A DNA stretch of 64,000 bases from Winogradskyella sp. (lineage in GTDB: Bacteria; Bacteroidota; Bacteroidia; Flavobacteriales; Flavobacteriaceae): contig NZ_JADGDZ010000001.1 of assembly GCF_016744625.1 (NCBI RefSeq), positions 62,001 to 126,000 of the forward strand, read 5' to 3'. A model generated the notes under the pieces. That model made no database searches. It saw nothing but the letters and a program-made list of their open reading frames with translations, and had not been told where the DNA came from. The first letter of the stretch is position 1. Each line of letters opens with the position of its first letter. Of this stretch, positions 7,903 to 17,162 are shown in pieces. The position numbers and the translations under genes were made by a program.

Positions 7903-9153
7903 TTATTTGGTGACAACTTGAACCGTTCCTTGCGTTAACTGCTTCAATAACACAATTTTATCTTTTTCAAGTTCTTTTATTGCAACGTCGTTATAATGCC
8001 TAATAGTATAAAGACTCACATTATCGTGACATGTTACATTGAATTTTGCTTTTAAATGCTGTAGCAATTTTTCGAGATTATTATACAAATTATCTATACA
8101 TACTGAAAAGCTAATTGCAGAATTCTGAATAACATCAACCTTCATTTTATATAAATGTAGTAAGCTAAAAATTTCACTTATATTCTCTTCCATTATATAA
8201 GAAAAATCTAAAGATGACAAGGAAATTAAAATCTGATTTTTCTTCACTATAAAACATGGAATTTCTGGCTCTAGAGCTTTACCTTTACTTACACAAGTCC
8301 CATCTGCTGTAGGATTTAAAAACGATTTTACATACAAAGGAATTTCTTTTCTCTGCAATGGTTGAAGTGTTTTTGGGTGAATTACAGAAGCTCCATAAAA
8401 TGCCAACTCAATGGCTTCTCTATATGAAATCTGATGCAACAACTTTGCGTTTTCAAAATAACGTGGATCTGCATTTAGTACTCCTGGTACATCTTTCCAA
8501 ATAGTAACATTGTTGGCATTTAAACAATAAGCAAAAATAGCAGCTGTATAATCACTACCTTCTCTACCCAAAGTTGTTGTAAAATTATTCGCATCACTGC
8601 CTAGAAATCCTTGCGTAATATTAAGAATCGATGTGTTAAAATTTGACGCAATGTTCTCTTGTGTCTGCTCCCAATTAACATTAGAACGTCGATAATAATT
8701 ATCCGTTTTTATAAATTCCCTTACATCAATCCAATTATTTTTTAATCCTATTTCATTAAGGTAATGACTAATAATTGTAGTCGAAATTAATTCGCCAAAA
8801 CCAATAGTCTGGTCATAAACAAAGTTATAATCTGGTGATTTGTTACTTTTAAAAAACAAATTAAGCTCATCAAAAAGCAGTTTAACATCTGTAAAAACTT
8901 GATGACGCTTATTTTCAAATAAATCTAATAGTATATCATTATGGCATTTTATTACTTCATGAATAGCACTTTGTAACTCAGTTTTATTTTCAAAATAGTT
9001 TTTAATCACCAATTCCATTCTGTTAGTGGTTTTTCCCATTGCAGAAGCTATCACTAAGGTATTATCATATCCTGTGGTTTTTAAAACCGTTGCTAAATTT
9101 TTTACACCTTCAGCATCTTTTACAGACGCACCACCAAATTTGTAAACTCGCAT
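7903..9153 (-). CDS. Aspartate kinase (monofunctional)
   Basis: A 416-residue amino acid kinase. The N-terminal MRVYKFGGASV is the nucleotide-binding lysine motif; GREGSDYTAAIFAYCL near residue 200 and WKDVPGVLNADPRYF near 218 are the aspartate and ATP sites, and YGASVIHPKTLQPLQ near 252 is the family signature. The C-terminal ~120 residues hold ACT-like regulatory sequence. No homoserine dehydrogenase domain is fused. It phosphorylates aspartate in the first step toward lysine (and diaminopimelate), threonine and methionine, probably under feedback control by an end product. Its ATG overlaps the stop of the upstream GNAT gene by one base, so the two are an operon. Confidence 0.9.
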   Translation of the reverse strand: MRVYKFGGASVKDAEGVKNLATVLKTTGYDNTLVIASAMGKTTNRMELVIKNYFENKTELQSAIHEVIKCHNDILLDLFENKRHQVFTDVKLLFDELNLFFKSNKSPDYNFVYDQTIGFGELISTTIISHYLNEIGLKNNWIDVREFIKTDNYYRRSNVNWEQTQENIASNFNTSILNITQGFLGSDANNFTTTLGREGSDYTAAIFAYCLNANNVTIWKDVPGVLNADPRYFENAKLLHQISYREAIELAFYGASVIHPKTLQPLQRKEIPLYVKSFLNPTADGTCVSKGKALEPEIPCFIVKKNQILISLSSLDFSYIMEENISEIFSLLHLYKMKVDVIQNSAISFSVCIDNLYNNLEKLLQHLKAKFNVTCHDNVSLYTIRHYNDVAIKELEKDKIVLLKQLTQGTVQVVTK

Positions 9154-9629
9154 TATATATTTTTTAAATAATTTTCAATTCCGCTTTCATCTAAGTGTAC
9201 TACATCCCAATCGCGCATTACATTAGCGCCTTTACTTTCATAGAACTTTATGGCTGGTTCATTCCAATCTAATACTTCCCAACTTACTCGTTTTACTCCT
9301 ATTTCTTTTCCATAAGAAATAACAGTATCTAAAAGTTTTGTTCCTAATCCTTTGCCTCTAAATTTTTCACTCACAATAAGGTCTTCTAAATGCAAAACTT
9401 CACGCTTCCAAGTAGAGTATCTTTTATATACTAGCGCTATTCCTTCTACAAAGTCATCAACTTCTAGTACAAAACAGACAAACTTAGGATTGTTGCAAAA
9501 ACCGTCTTTTTCTAAATCAGAAAGCGTGACTTCTACAGCATCGGTTTCCTTCTCAAAAGTTGCCAATTCTTGGATAAGTTCTAAAACTCTTGACATATCT
9601 TGCTTAACTGCTAATCTTGGTTGATTCAT
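9153..9629 (-). CDS. GNAT family N-acetyltransferase
   Basis: A 158-residue GNAT domain protein. The acetyl-CoA site is visible as VSEKFRGKGLGTKLLDTVISYG (the RGKGLG pyrophosphate loop near residues 95-100), followed by WNEPAIKFYESKGA, the typical C-terminal strand and helix. The N-terminal AVKQDMSRVLELIQELATFEK resembles diamine/thialysine N-acetyltransferases (SSAT-like), but the substrate is a guess. It is the first gene of a two-gene leftward operon with aspartate kinase, which may hint at an amino-acid or polyamine substrate. A TATATTTG promoter box lies 21 bases upstream of its ATG. Confidence 0.85.
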   Translation of the reverse strand: MNQPRLAVKQDMSRVLELIQELATFEKETDAVEVTLSDLEKDGFCNNPKFVCFVLEVDDFVEGIALVYKRYSTWKREVLHLEDLIVSEKFRGKGLGTKLLDTVISYGKEIGVKRVSWEVLDWNEPAIKFYESKGANVMRDWDVVHLDESGIENYLKNI

Positions 9630-9649
9630 ATTCGATTTAAAAAAGAAAT

Positions 9650-9657
9650 CAAATATA
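9650..9657 (-). promoter_or_regulatory. -7 promoter box TATATTTG for GNAT-aspartate kinase operon
   Basis: Exact TAnnTTTG match on the minus strand, 21 bases upstream of the GNAT start, at the normal distance for a Bacteroidota promoter. No convincing -33 TTG is seen. Confidence 0.55.
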
Positions 9658-9756
9658 ATCTAAACTCGCCCTATATAACAACTTATTTAAAGTACGAAAA
9701 CGTTATAGTTTGTTAAAAAATGCGATATTTGTGCCAACTAATCAATATCGTACTTC

Positions 9757-10761
9757 ATGTCGCAACGCAATCAAACTTTAGGTGAATTTATTATTGAAAA
9801 TCAATCTTCTTTTAAATACACTTCTGGTGAACTCTCTCGACTTATAAATTCAATCCGTTTAGCTGCTAAAGTGGTCAACCACGAAGTAAACAAAGCCGGA
9901 TTAGTAGATATTATTGGCGCTGCAGGTGATACTAATATTCAAGGAGAAGATCAGCAAAAATTAGATGTATACGCTAATGATAAGTTTATACAAACCATGA
10001 CAAAAAGAAATATTGTTTGTGGTATTGCTAGTGAAGAAGAGGATGATTTTATTGCAATTAATAGTCAAGATGAAAATCATCAGAACAAATATGTGGTTTT
10101 AATTGATCCCTTAGACGGTTCTTCTAATATCGATGTAAACGTTTCTGTTGGTACAATTTTTTCGGTTTATAGAAGAGTAACTCCTGTAGGAACACCTGTT
10201 ACAATTGACGATTTTTTACAAAAAGGAAATCAACAAGTTGCTGCTGGTTATGTCGTTTACGGAACCTCCACAATGCTAGTTTATACAACTGGAGATGGCG
10301 TTAATGGTTTTACATTAAACCCAGCAATTGGTTCGTTTTATTTATCACATCCTGATATGCAGTTTCCAGAAGATGGAAATATATATTCTGTAAATGAAGG
10401 AAATTATATCCATTTTCCTAGAGGTATTAAAGACTATATAAAATACTGTCAAATGGAAGAAGATAATAGACCATATACATCTCGTTATATTGGTTCTTTA
10501 GTCTCTGACTTTCATAGAAACATGATTAAAGGAGGTATATACATGTATCCTAAAAGTTCTAAAAATTCTAACGGTAAACTTCGTTTATTATACGAATGTA
10601 ATCCTATGGCTTTTATTGCAGAACAAGCTAATGGAAGAGCAAGTGACGGATTTATACGCATTATGGATGTAGAACCTACAGAACTGCACCAACGCGTGCC
10701 ATTTATTTGTGGTAGTAAGAATATGGTAGAAAAAGCCGAAGAGTTTATGCGCAACGCGTAA
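9757..10761 (+). CDS. fbp: Fructose-1,6-bisphosphatase, class I
   Basis: A 334-residue class I fructose-1,6-bisphosphatase, which removes the C1 phosphate in gluconeogenesis in the cytosol. The metal-binding signature [10 protein letters not shown] lies at 117-126, preceded by the glutamates of GIASEEEDD (about 89-97). [14 protein letters not shown] (57-70), NEGNYIHFP and the C-terminal substrate loop GGIYMYP...[21 protein letters not shown] are all present, so the enzyme looks intact and of normal length. It is divergently oriented from the GNAT-aspartate kinase operon. A near-match promoter box GATATTTG sits at 9724-9731, 26 bases before the ATG. Confidence 0.96.
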   Translation: MSQRNQTLGEFIIENQSSFKYTSGELSRLINSIRLAAKVVNHEVNKAGLVDIIGAAGDTNIQGEDQQKLDVYANDKFIQTMTKRNIVCGIASEEEDDFIAINSQDENHQNKYVVLIDPLDGSSNIDVNVSVGTIFSVYRRVTPVGTPVTIDDFLQKGNQQVAAGYVVYGTSTMLVYTTGDGVNGFTLNPAIGSFYLSHPDMQFPEDGNIYSVNEGNYIHFPRGIKDYIKYCQMEEDNRPYTSRYIGSLVSDFHRNMIKGGIYMYPKSSKNSNGKLRLLYECNPMAFIAEQANGRASDGFIRIMDVEPTELHQRVPFICGSKNMVEKAEEFMRNA

Positions 10762-10789
10762 AAATACTACTTTAAAAAGTCTCTAGTTT

Positions 10790-10845
10790 GTTATTCTAAA
10801 TTCATTTCAGAATCTAAAAGTTTTAGAACAGAATGACAAATCTTG
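10790..10845. repeat. Dispersed palindromic repeat remnant (TTCAGAATCT...ACAGAATGACAAA)
   Basis: A degenerate copy of the GTCATTCTGAA-type element, with arms TTTGTTATTCTAAATTCA...TTCAGAATCT and AGTTTTAGAACAGAATGACAAA, between fbp and the convergent TerB gene. It ends in GAATGAC, as do the copies at 37498 and 50568. Confidence 0.5.
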
Positions 10846-10864
10846 TAAAATCTCAAAACATAAA

Positions 10865-10890
10865 AAAAGCGAACAGAAATGTTCGCTTTT
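10865..10890. terminator. Bidirectional rho-independent terminator
   Basis: Perfect 10-bp stem AAAAGCGAAC / GTTCGCTTTT with loop AGAAAT. A and T runs on either side let it work for fbp (+) and for the TerB gene (-), which converge here. Confidence 0.9.
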
Positions 10891-10910
10891 TAATTATAAT
10901 TTAGAATCTA

Positions 10911-11342
10911 TTACTGATTCATTTTTTTCATTTTATCAGTAAACTCATCTACATCTACTTCATAATGCACTAAAGTCAAAGCTTTATCTGCAATGTATTT
11001 TACATTGTCTTGGTTAAAACCTAATCCAATACATAGTTTTTCTAATAAAGTTACTTGCTTAGGCCCCTCAATATGATCTGCCCAAACCATACGCGCTAAA
11101 TCATATAAACGTTCTAAACGCAAATCGTATGAAATTGGTGCATTTATTGGGTGACCTTTATAATCTTTAAGAATCTCTTTGTACTCGCGTTCTGTAATAT
11201 CTAATCGTGTTGCTAAACGATCTAAAAACGCCTGTTCAGCTTCATTAATAATTCCGTCGCTCATAGCAATTCTTACTATAGCTGCAAAATGATCTTCATT
11301 ACGCTTTTTAAATCCGCTTTCGAATAAATCTGAAAATGACAT
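10911..11342 (-). CDS. TerB family protein
   Basis: A 143-residue all-helical TerB-like protein. Residues 18-60 (EDHFAAIVRIAMSDGIINEAEQAFLDRLA) show the acidic metal-binding signature of TerB, with MSDGIINEAE matching the usual MADG-x-x-x-x-E pattern. Later helices end in DVDEFTDKMKKM. TerB domains are linked to tellurite resistance and to stress and metal-sensing complexes, but stand-alone flavobacterial copies have no proven function and no other ter genes are nearby. It is cytosolic. Its promoter lies back to back with that of mfd. Confidence 0.8.
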   Translation of the reverse strand: MSFSDLFESGFKKRNEDHFAAIVRIAMSDGIINEAEQAFLDRLATRLDITEREYKEILKDYKGHPINAPISYDLRLERLYDLARMVWADHIEGPKQVTLLEKLCIGLGFNQDNVKYIADKALTLVHYEVDVDEFTDKMKKMNQ

Positions 11343-11362
11343 ATATATTGTTTTTATGTAGG

Positions 11363-11370
11363 CACAAATA
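11363..11370 (-). promoter_or_regulatory. -7 promoter box TATATTTG of the TerB gene
   Basis: Exact TAnnTTTG match on the minus strand, 21 bases before the TerB ATG at 11342. It forms a divergent pair with the mfd promoter box 47 bases away. Confidence 0.6.
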
Positions 11371-11416
11371 TAAATCTAATAATAGATTATTTCAATTAAT
11401 AACACTTCAAAAATTA

Positions 11417-11424
11417 TATATTTG
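11417..11424 (+). promoter_or_regulatory. -7 promoter box TATATTTG of mfd
   Basis: Exact TAnnTTTG match, 20 bases before the mfd TTG start. Its position supports that start codon; there is no in-frame ATG nearby. Confidence 0.6.
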
Positions 11425-11443
11425 CACCTTCAAATAAAGGAAC

Positions 11444-14400
11444 TTGAGTAAAGCCTTCATTTCCCAAACCTATTTACAGACTTTGCAACTGCAAAATCTG
11501 AAAAATTCTATTGCCCAAACTGAAACAAACGTCCATTTAAAAGGTCTCGTTGGTTCTTCTTTTTCGATAGTTCTTTCTGAAAGTTTTAAAACAGCTGACA
11601 AACCATTTTTAGTCGTTTTTGATGACAAAGAAGAAGCCGCTTATTACCTTAATGATTTAGAACAACTCATCAACGATAAAGATGTATTGTTTTATCCTGG
11701 AAGTTATCGCAGACCATATCAAATTGAAGAGACTAATAATGCTAATGTTTTATTGCGTGCCGAAGTTCTAAACCGAATTAACTCTCGTAAAAAGCCATGC
11801 ATCATTGTTACTTATCCTGATGCTCTTTTTGAAAAAGTAGTTACAAAAAAGGAACTCGAAAAGAATACACTTAAAATTTCTATTGGTAACGAACTCAGCA
11901 TCGACTTTGTAAATGAAGTGTTGTTTGAATATAAATTTAAACGTGTCGATTTTGTTACAGAACCAGGTGATTTTTCAGTAAGAGGAGGAATCGTAGATGT
12001 ATTTTCTTTTTCGCACGACGAACCTTACAGAATAGAGTTTTTTGGTGATGAAGTTGATAGTATTAGAACCTTCGATGTAGAAACACAACTATCAACTGAG
12101 CGCATTAAAAAGGTTAGCATTATTCCTAATGTAGCCAATAAATTAATTGCTGAACAGCGTGAAAGCTTTTTAAAATATATTTCTAATAAAACTGTTGTCT
12201 TTGCTAAAAATACACCGCTTTTATTTTCGAGAATTGATGAGTTTTATGGAAAAGCCGTTGAGGCTTTCAATGCACTATCTAAAGAAATACAACATGCGTC
12301 TCCTGATGAGTTGTTTTGTAATTCTGAACTATTAAAACGTCAGTTTTTAGAGTATAGTTTGGTTGAGTTTGGGTCTAATTCTTTATTTGTAAATGTCATT
12401 GCGAACGAAGTGAAGCAATCTGTTTCTAACAAAGAGATTGCCATGTCACAAGTTCCTCGCAATGACGTAATAACCTTCAACACTGAACCTCAGCCAGCAT
12501 TTAATAAGCAATTCAATTTATTAATTGAAGATTTAAATAAAAACCATACAAATGGTATTACCAATTATATTGCATGTGTAAGTGATCAACAAGCCAAACG
12601 TTTTCATGATATTTTTGATGATGCCGAACAAGAGGAAATTCATTATAAAACCGTTGTACTTTCGCTTTATCAAGGTTTTATAGATACTGAGCACAAAATT
12701 GCCGTTTATACAGATCATCAAATTTTTGATCGTTATCATAAATTCCATCTCAAAAATGGTTATGCTAAAAAGCAAGCCATTACTTTAAAGGAACTGACTA
12801 ATTTAGAAGTGGGTGATTACGTCACTCATATCGATCATGGTATAGGAAGATTTGGCGGCCTTCAAAAAATTGATGTTGAAGGTAAAAAGCAAGAAGCCAT
12901 TAAACTCGTTTATGGTGAACGCGATGTCTTGTATTTGAGCATTCATTCATTACATAAAATCACCAAGTTTAATGGTAAAGACGGAAAGCCTCCTAAAGTC
13001 TATAAATTAGGAAGTAAAGCTTGGAAAACCTTAAAGCAAAAAACCAAGTCGCGTGTTAAGGAAATTGCTTTTAATCTTATTAAGTTGTACGCAAAGCGTA
13101 AGCTTAAAAAAGGCTTTCAATATGCGCCAGACAGTTATATGCAACATGAGTTAGAAGCTTCTTTTGTATATGAAGACACACCAGATCAAATCTCTTCTAC
13201 TGCAGATATAAAAGCAGATATGGAAAGTGAGCGACCTATGGATCGTTTGGTTTGTGGTGATGTAGGTTTTGGTAAAACAGAAGTTGCCATAAGAGCCGCT
13301 TTTAAAGCCGTAGATAACGGTAAACAAGTTGCAGTCTTAGTACCAACAACCATTCTTGCCTATCAACATTCACGTACATTTAAAGAACGTTTAAAAGACT
13401 TTCCTGTAACGGTAGATTATGTTAATCGTTTTAGAACTGCAAAGGAGAAGCGCGAAACATTAGAAGGTCTAGAAAAAGGACGAGTAGATATCATTATTGG
13501 CACACATCAACTCGCCAATAAAAATGTGAAATTTAAGGATTTAGGTTTGCTTATTGTTGACGAAGAACAAAAATTTGGAGTTGCAGTAAAAGAAAGACTA
13601 AAAACTATAAAAGAAAATGTTGATGTATTAACATTAACCGCAACTCCAATACCAAGAACGCTTCAATTTAGTTTAATGGCTGCTAGAGATTTATCAGTCA
13701 TCACAACTGCTCCACCAAATCGATATCCTATAGAAAGTCATGTCATTCGTTTTAACGAAGAAGCTATTAGAGATGCTGTGAGTTACGAAATTCAACGTGG
13801 CGGACAAGTCTTCTTTATTCACAACCGAATTGAAAACATTAAGGAAGTTGCTGGTATGATTCAACGTTTAGTGCCAGATGCAAAAATTGGCATTGGTCAT
13901 GGACAACTTGATGGCAAAAAACTAGAACATTTAATGCTCGCTTTTATGAATGGTGAGTTTGATGTTTTAGTAAGTACGACCATTGTAGAAAGTGGATTAG
14001 ATGTCCCAAATGCAAATACCATCTTCATTAATAACGCGAATAATTTTGGGTTAAGTGACTTACATCAAATGCGCGGACGTGTTGGTCGAAGTAACAAGAA
14101 GGCTTTTTGTTATTTTATTACTCCAGAGTATTCTGCAATGACAACAGATGCTCGCAAACGTATCACGGCCTTAGAACAATTTACAGAGTTGGGTAGCGGA
14201 TTTAATATTGCTATGAAAGATTTAGAGATTCGCGGAGCAGGAGATTTGCTTGGTGGAGAACAAAGTGGATTCATAAATGATATTGGTTTCGATACATATC
14301 AGAAAATATTAAATGAAGCGATTGAAGAATTGAAGGAATCTGAATTCTCTGATTTATATAAGGACGACGGAAAGCCAAAACAATATGTTAAGGATATTAC

Positions 14401-14848
14401 CATTGATACTGATTTTGAATTACTTTTTCCAGATGATTACGTTAATAATATTACAGAACGTTTGATTCTTTATACCAAATTAAACGAATTAAAAACTGAA
14501 GAAGAACTAGCAATATTTGAAACTGAAATTATTGACCGTTTTGGTGAATTACCAACACAAGTTTCAGATTTATTAGATAGTGTAAGACTGAAGTGGATCG
14601 CTACTAAAATGGGAGTTGAAAAACTCATTATGAAACAAGGTAAATTGATTGGCTATTTTATTCAAGATCAGCAAAGTGCTTTTTATCAAAGTGATGACTT
14701 TTCTAAAGTATTACAATTTGTTCAAATGAATGCTGGTAAATGTAAAATGAAGGAGAAGAAAACCCGAAATGGATTGCGATTACTCATTACATTCGAAAAC
14801 ATTAAATCTACTAAACAAGCATTTGCTGCACTATCTAATATTAAATGA
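11444..14848 (+). CDS. mfd: Transcription-repair coupling factor Mfd, with an in-frame palindromic insert
   Basis: A 1134-residue Mfd, the ATPase that removes stalled RNA polymerase from DNA lesions and recruits UvrA. The start is TTG at 11444. A UvrB-like N-terminal region is followed by the RNAP-interacting domain (about 460-515, NLEVGDYVTHIDHGIGRF), the RecG-like helicase core with Walker A GDVGFGKTEV near 605-614, the DEEQ box near 704, TATPIPRTLQ and the QMRGRVGRS motif VI, and the C-terminal TRCF domain. Residues 318-341 are encoded exactly by a 72-bp palindromic repeat (12395-12466) lying between conserved blocks of the N-terminal region, so the protein appears functional but carries a 24-residue extra segment. 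The stop overlaps the next gene's ATG. Confidence 0.97.
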   Translation: MSKAFISQTYLQTLQLQNLKNSIAQTETNVHLKGLVGSSFSIVLSESFKTADKPFLVVFDDKEEAAYYLNDLEQLINDKDVLFYPGSYRRPYQIEETNNANVLLRAEVLNRINSRKKPCIIVTYPDALFEKVVTKKELEKNTLKISIGNELSIDFVNEVLFEYKFKRVDFVTEPGDFSVRGGIVDVFSFSHDEPYRIEFFGDEVDSIRTFDVETQLSTERIKKVSIIPNVANKLIAEQRESFLKYISNKTVVFAKNTPLLFSRIDEFYGKAVEAFNALSKEIQHASPDELFCNSELLKRQFLEYSLVEFGSNSLFVNVIANEVKQSVSNKEIAMSQVPRNDVITFNTEPQPAFNKQFNLLIEDLNKNHTNGITNYIACVSDQQAKRFHDIFDDAEQEEIHYKTVVLSLYQGFIDTEHKIAVYTDHQIFDRYHKFHLKNGYAKKQAITLKELTNLEVGDYVTHIDHGIGRFGGLQKIDVEGKKQEAIKLVYGERDVLYLSIHSLHKITKFNGKDGKPPKVYKLGSKAWKTLKQKTKSRVKEIAFNLIKLYAKRKLKKGFQYAPDSYMQHELEASFVYEDTPDQISSTADIKADMESERPMDRLVCGDVGFGKTEVAIRAAFKAVDNGKQVAVLVPTTILAYQHSRTFKERLKDFPVTVDYVNRFRTAKEKRETLEGLEKGRVDIIIGTHQLANKNVKFKDLGLLIVDEEQKFGVAVKERLKTIKENVDVLTLTATPIPRTLQFSLMAARDLSVITTAPPNRYPIESHVIRFNEEAIRDAVSYEIQRGGQVFFIHNRIENIKEVAGMIQRLVPDAKIGIGHGQLDGKKLEHLMLAFMNGEFDVLVSTTIVESGLDVPNANTIFINNANNFGLSDLHQMRGRVGRSNKKAFCYFITPEYSAMTTDARKRITALEQFTELGSGFNIAMKDLEIRGAGDLLGGEQSGFINDIGFDTYQKILNEAIEELKESEFSDLYKDDGKPKQYVKDITIDTDFELLFPDDYVNNITERLILYTKLNELKTEEELAIFETEIIDRFGELPTQVSDLLDSVRLKWIATKMGVEKLIMKQGKLIGYFIQDQQSAFYQSDDFSKVLQFVQMNAGKCKMKEKKTRNGLRLLITFENIKSTKQAFAALSNIK
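12395..12466 (+). repeat. 72-bp palindromic element inserted in frame in mfd
   Basis: Starts GTCATTGCGA and ends TCGCAATGAC, a 10-bp perfect terminal inverted repeat. Inside are a second inverted pair (GCAATCT and AGATTGC) and TTCCTCGC, shared with the intergenic copies at 20146-20235 and 57658-57757. The length is exactly 24 codons and the frame is kept without a stop. It encodes VIANEVKQS...MSQVPRND. Comparable in-gene palindromes are known in Rickettsia (RPE). Confidence 0.9.
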
Positions 14849-15708
14849 ATGAAAAAAGTCATTTAAATCACCTCTTGTGGCTTACAGTAGCTACAATCTT
14901 CATTAGTACTTCAGGAGCATTAGGTAAATTTATAGATATGCCAACTCCAGTTATTATTTGGTGGCGTTCTATACTGGCTACTCTATTTTTATTGGTATTC
15001 TGTCTTTATAAAGGAATTAATCTCAAAATCAATAGTAATAAAGATCGTTGGACATTCGTTATAGCTGCTGCATTAATTGGAGCCCATTGGATTACTTATT
15101 TCTACGCCTTAAAGTTATCTAATGTAGCAATTGGTATGCTTTCGCTTTTTACATTTCCTGTAATTATAGCCTTATTAGAACCTTTATTTTCAAAAACAAA
15201 ATTTGATCCTATTCATATCGTATTGGGAATTCTGGTCCTTATTGGTATTTATTTTTTAGCTCCGGATTTTGATTTAGAAAGCAGTCAATTGCAAGGAGTT
15301 TTGTTTGGTCTACTTTCGGCTTTATGTTATGCTTTAAGAATTCTAATTCTTAAAGGACAAGTAGTACAATACAACGGTACAATGCTCATGTTTTACCAAG
15401 TAGCGATATTGTCTGTTATCTTGACACCAATATTATACTTTAAAAGTACATCTAACATTACAACACAATATCCTTATGTAATTTTACTAGCTTTATTCAC
15501 TACAGCTATTGGACACACCTTGTTTGTAAATAGTCTTAAATATTTTAAAGCAAGTACGGCCAGCATTATAGGAAGTACACAACCCGTTTTCGGAATTATA
15601 ATTGCGTATTTTTTCTTGAATGAAATACCAACAATACATACATTTGCTGGAGGTGCTTTAATATTGACTACAGTCGTTATTGAAAGTATTAGATCTAAAA
15701 CAAAATAA
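14845..15708 (+). CDS. EamA/DMT family transporter
   Basis: A 287-residue drug/metabolite transporter superfamily protein with ten hydrophobic helices arranged as two EamA repeats (about 10-140 and 150-283). The repeat signatures include WWRSILATLFL, ISTSGALGKFIDMPTPVIIWW and STASIIGSTQPVFGIIIAYFFLNE. Members export amino acids, nucleotides or small drugs across the inner membrane, and the substrate here is unknown. The ATG overlaps the mfd stop (ATGA), so it is translationally coupled to mfd, probably incidentally. Confidence 0.88.
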   Translation: MNEKSHLNHLLWLTVATIFISTSGALGKFIDMPTPVIIWWRSILATLFLLVFCLYKGINLKINSNKDRWTFVIAAALIGAHWITYFYALKLSNVAIGMLSLFTFPVIIALLEPLFSKTKFDPIHIVLGILVLIGIYFLAPDFDLESSQLQGVLFGLLSALCYALRILILKGQVVQYNGTMLMFYQVAILSVILTPILYFKSTSNITTQYPYVILLALFTTAIGHTLFVNSLKYFKASTASIIGSTQPVFGIIIAYFFLNEIPTIHTFAGGALILTTVVIESIRSKTK

Positions 15709-15751
15709 TGGCTTAATTATTGAAGTCATTGTGCGTATAAAAACATATAAA

Positions 15752-17053
15752 ATGAAAAAAATCATCTTCGTTCTATTCGTAATCCCTTTTCTAGGGTTTT
15801 CTCAAACTGTAAAAGGAAACTTTTCACCAGCAGAAGATTTTTCATATGCTTTTCTGTATCAAGCCACACCACAAGGAGCAAACTATGTCAATAGAGGGAA
15901 ATTAGATAGTTTAGGGAATTTTAAAATTCCTATAGATTCTACAGTAACGCCAGGTATTTATAAGATTGTGTATGCGATTCCTCCAGAGGAAAACAATTTT
16001 GATTTTATCTACGACGGAAAAGAAACGGTTGCCTTTAATTTTAATTACGAAAAAGGTGTTGATTTTACTGAATCCGAAGAAAACAAACTTTGGAATTCGT
16101 ATCTAAAAAGCATGGACATGGTCAACCAAACCATAAGTAATTATTATTCTAAAGAGACGATAGACAAAAAAGGTTTCAACTCTATTTTTAAGGTTTTAAA
16201 AGACACCCAATTGGCTTATGAGGAATCCGCTAATGGAAAATTGGTGTCAGCATTTATTACAGCAAATAGACCTTATATTCCAATAGAATATGAAGACATT
16301 AGCACGTATTCTAAAAATCTAAAAAAGCAATACCTAAGTCAAATAGATTTTAGTAACTATTTATTACAAAGCTCTTCATTTTTAGTAGATCGTGTAACAG
16401 CTTATGTATTTAATATTGTAGAAAACCCAAGTGATGCAACTTATAAAAAACATGTAGATGATATTGCTGCTGCGATTAGCAATGATGACTTAATTATTAA
16501 AACCAGTCTTTTAGAAATTGTTTGGCAACGCTTTGTAACTTTAGAGAACCATGATTTAGCAAACTATGTTACAGAAAAGCACTTATTAGACTTAGCGAAT
16601 GCAACAAATAACAAAGTCTTAGCAGAAACCATTACATCTTATAAAAACACTTCTATTGGGACCAAAGCACCAGATTTTGATATCCTTTTAGAGAACAAAA
16701 AAACAAGTTTGCATCAACTAGAAGGAGCAGAGAACTATCTTGTTATTTTTTGGAGCAGCGGTTGTGGACATTGCTTAACTGAACTCCCAAAAGTAAAAGA
16801 CATGGTAGCTAACAACCCAAATCTAAAAGTGGTCGCTTATGCTTTAGAAAAAGACAATAAAAAATGGTCTGAAGAAATTAAAAACTATCCCAACTTTACA
16901 CACGTGATTGGTTTAGGTAAATGGGATAACCCAATTGTAAAAACTTATGGAGTAGCTGCGACACCAATGTACTTTCTTTTAAGTACATCTAAAATCATTA
17001 TGGCTAAACCTTATGATTATGAAGATTTAGAAGTTGTATTGAAGAGCTTATAG
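15752..17053 (+). CDS. TlpA-like thioredoxin-fold protein with DUF4369-like N-terminus
   Basis: A 433-residue exported protein starting at the ATG at 15752 (MKKIIFVLFVIPFLGFSQ, a clear signal peptide). A longer reading from 15680 overlaps the previous gene and would bury the signal peptide. The N-terminal ~110 residues resemble the DUF4369 beta domain, the middle is helical, and residues ~300-433 are a TlpA/AhpC-type thioredoxin domain with SSGCGHCLTELPKV, giving a CGHC redox pair, and the cis-proline motif AATPMYFLL. Such Bacteroidota proteins are periplasmic disulfide reductases thought to serve cytochrome maturation or envelope proteins; the partner is unknown. A strong terminator follows. 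Confidence 0.87.
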   Translation: MKKIIFVLFVIPFLGFSQTVKGNFSPAEDFSYAFLYQATPQGANYVNRGKLDSLGNFKIPIDSTVTPGIYKIVYAIPPEENNFDFIYDGKETVAFNFNYEKGVDFTESEENKLWNSYLKSMDMVNQTISNYYSKETIDKKGFNSIFKVLKDTQLAYEESANGKLVSAFITANRPYIPIEYEDISTYSKNLKKQYLSQIDFSNYLLQSSSFLVDRVTAYVFNIVENPSDATYKKHVDDIAAAISNDDLIIKTSLLEIVWQRFVTLENHDLANYVTEKHLLDLANATNNKVLAETITSYKNTSIGTKAPDFDILLENKKTSLHQLEGAENYLVIFWSSGCGHCLTELPKVKDMVANNPNLKVVAYALEKDNKKWSEEIKNYPNFTHVIGLGKWDNPIVKTYGVAATPMYFLLSTSKIIMAKPYDYEDLEVVLKSL

Positions 17054-17106
17054 CATCCTTAATTAACTAAATATATTCTTCTATAAAGAACAGGATATTA
17101 AAAAAC

Positions 17107-17140
17107 AAAAAACCAGCGAAGTTGACTTCGCTGGTTTTTT
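17107..17140. terminator. Bidirectional rho-independent terminator
   Basis: Perfect 14-bp stem AAAAAACCAGCGAA / TTCGCTGGTTTTTT with loop GTTGAC, between the TlpA-like gene (+) and the convergent LysM gene (-). Confidence 0.92.
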
Positions 17141-17162
17141 GTTCTACATCTAAATTAAGTAC

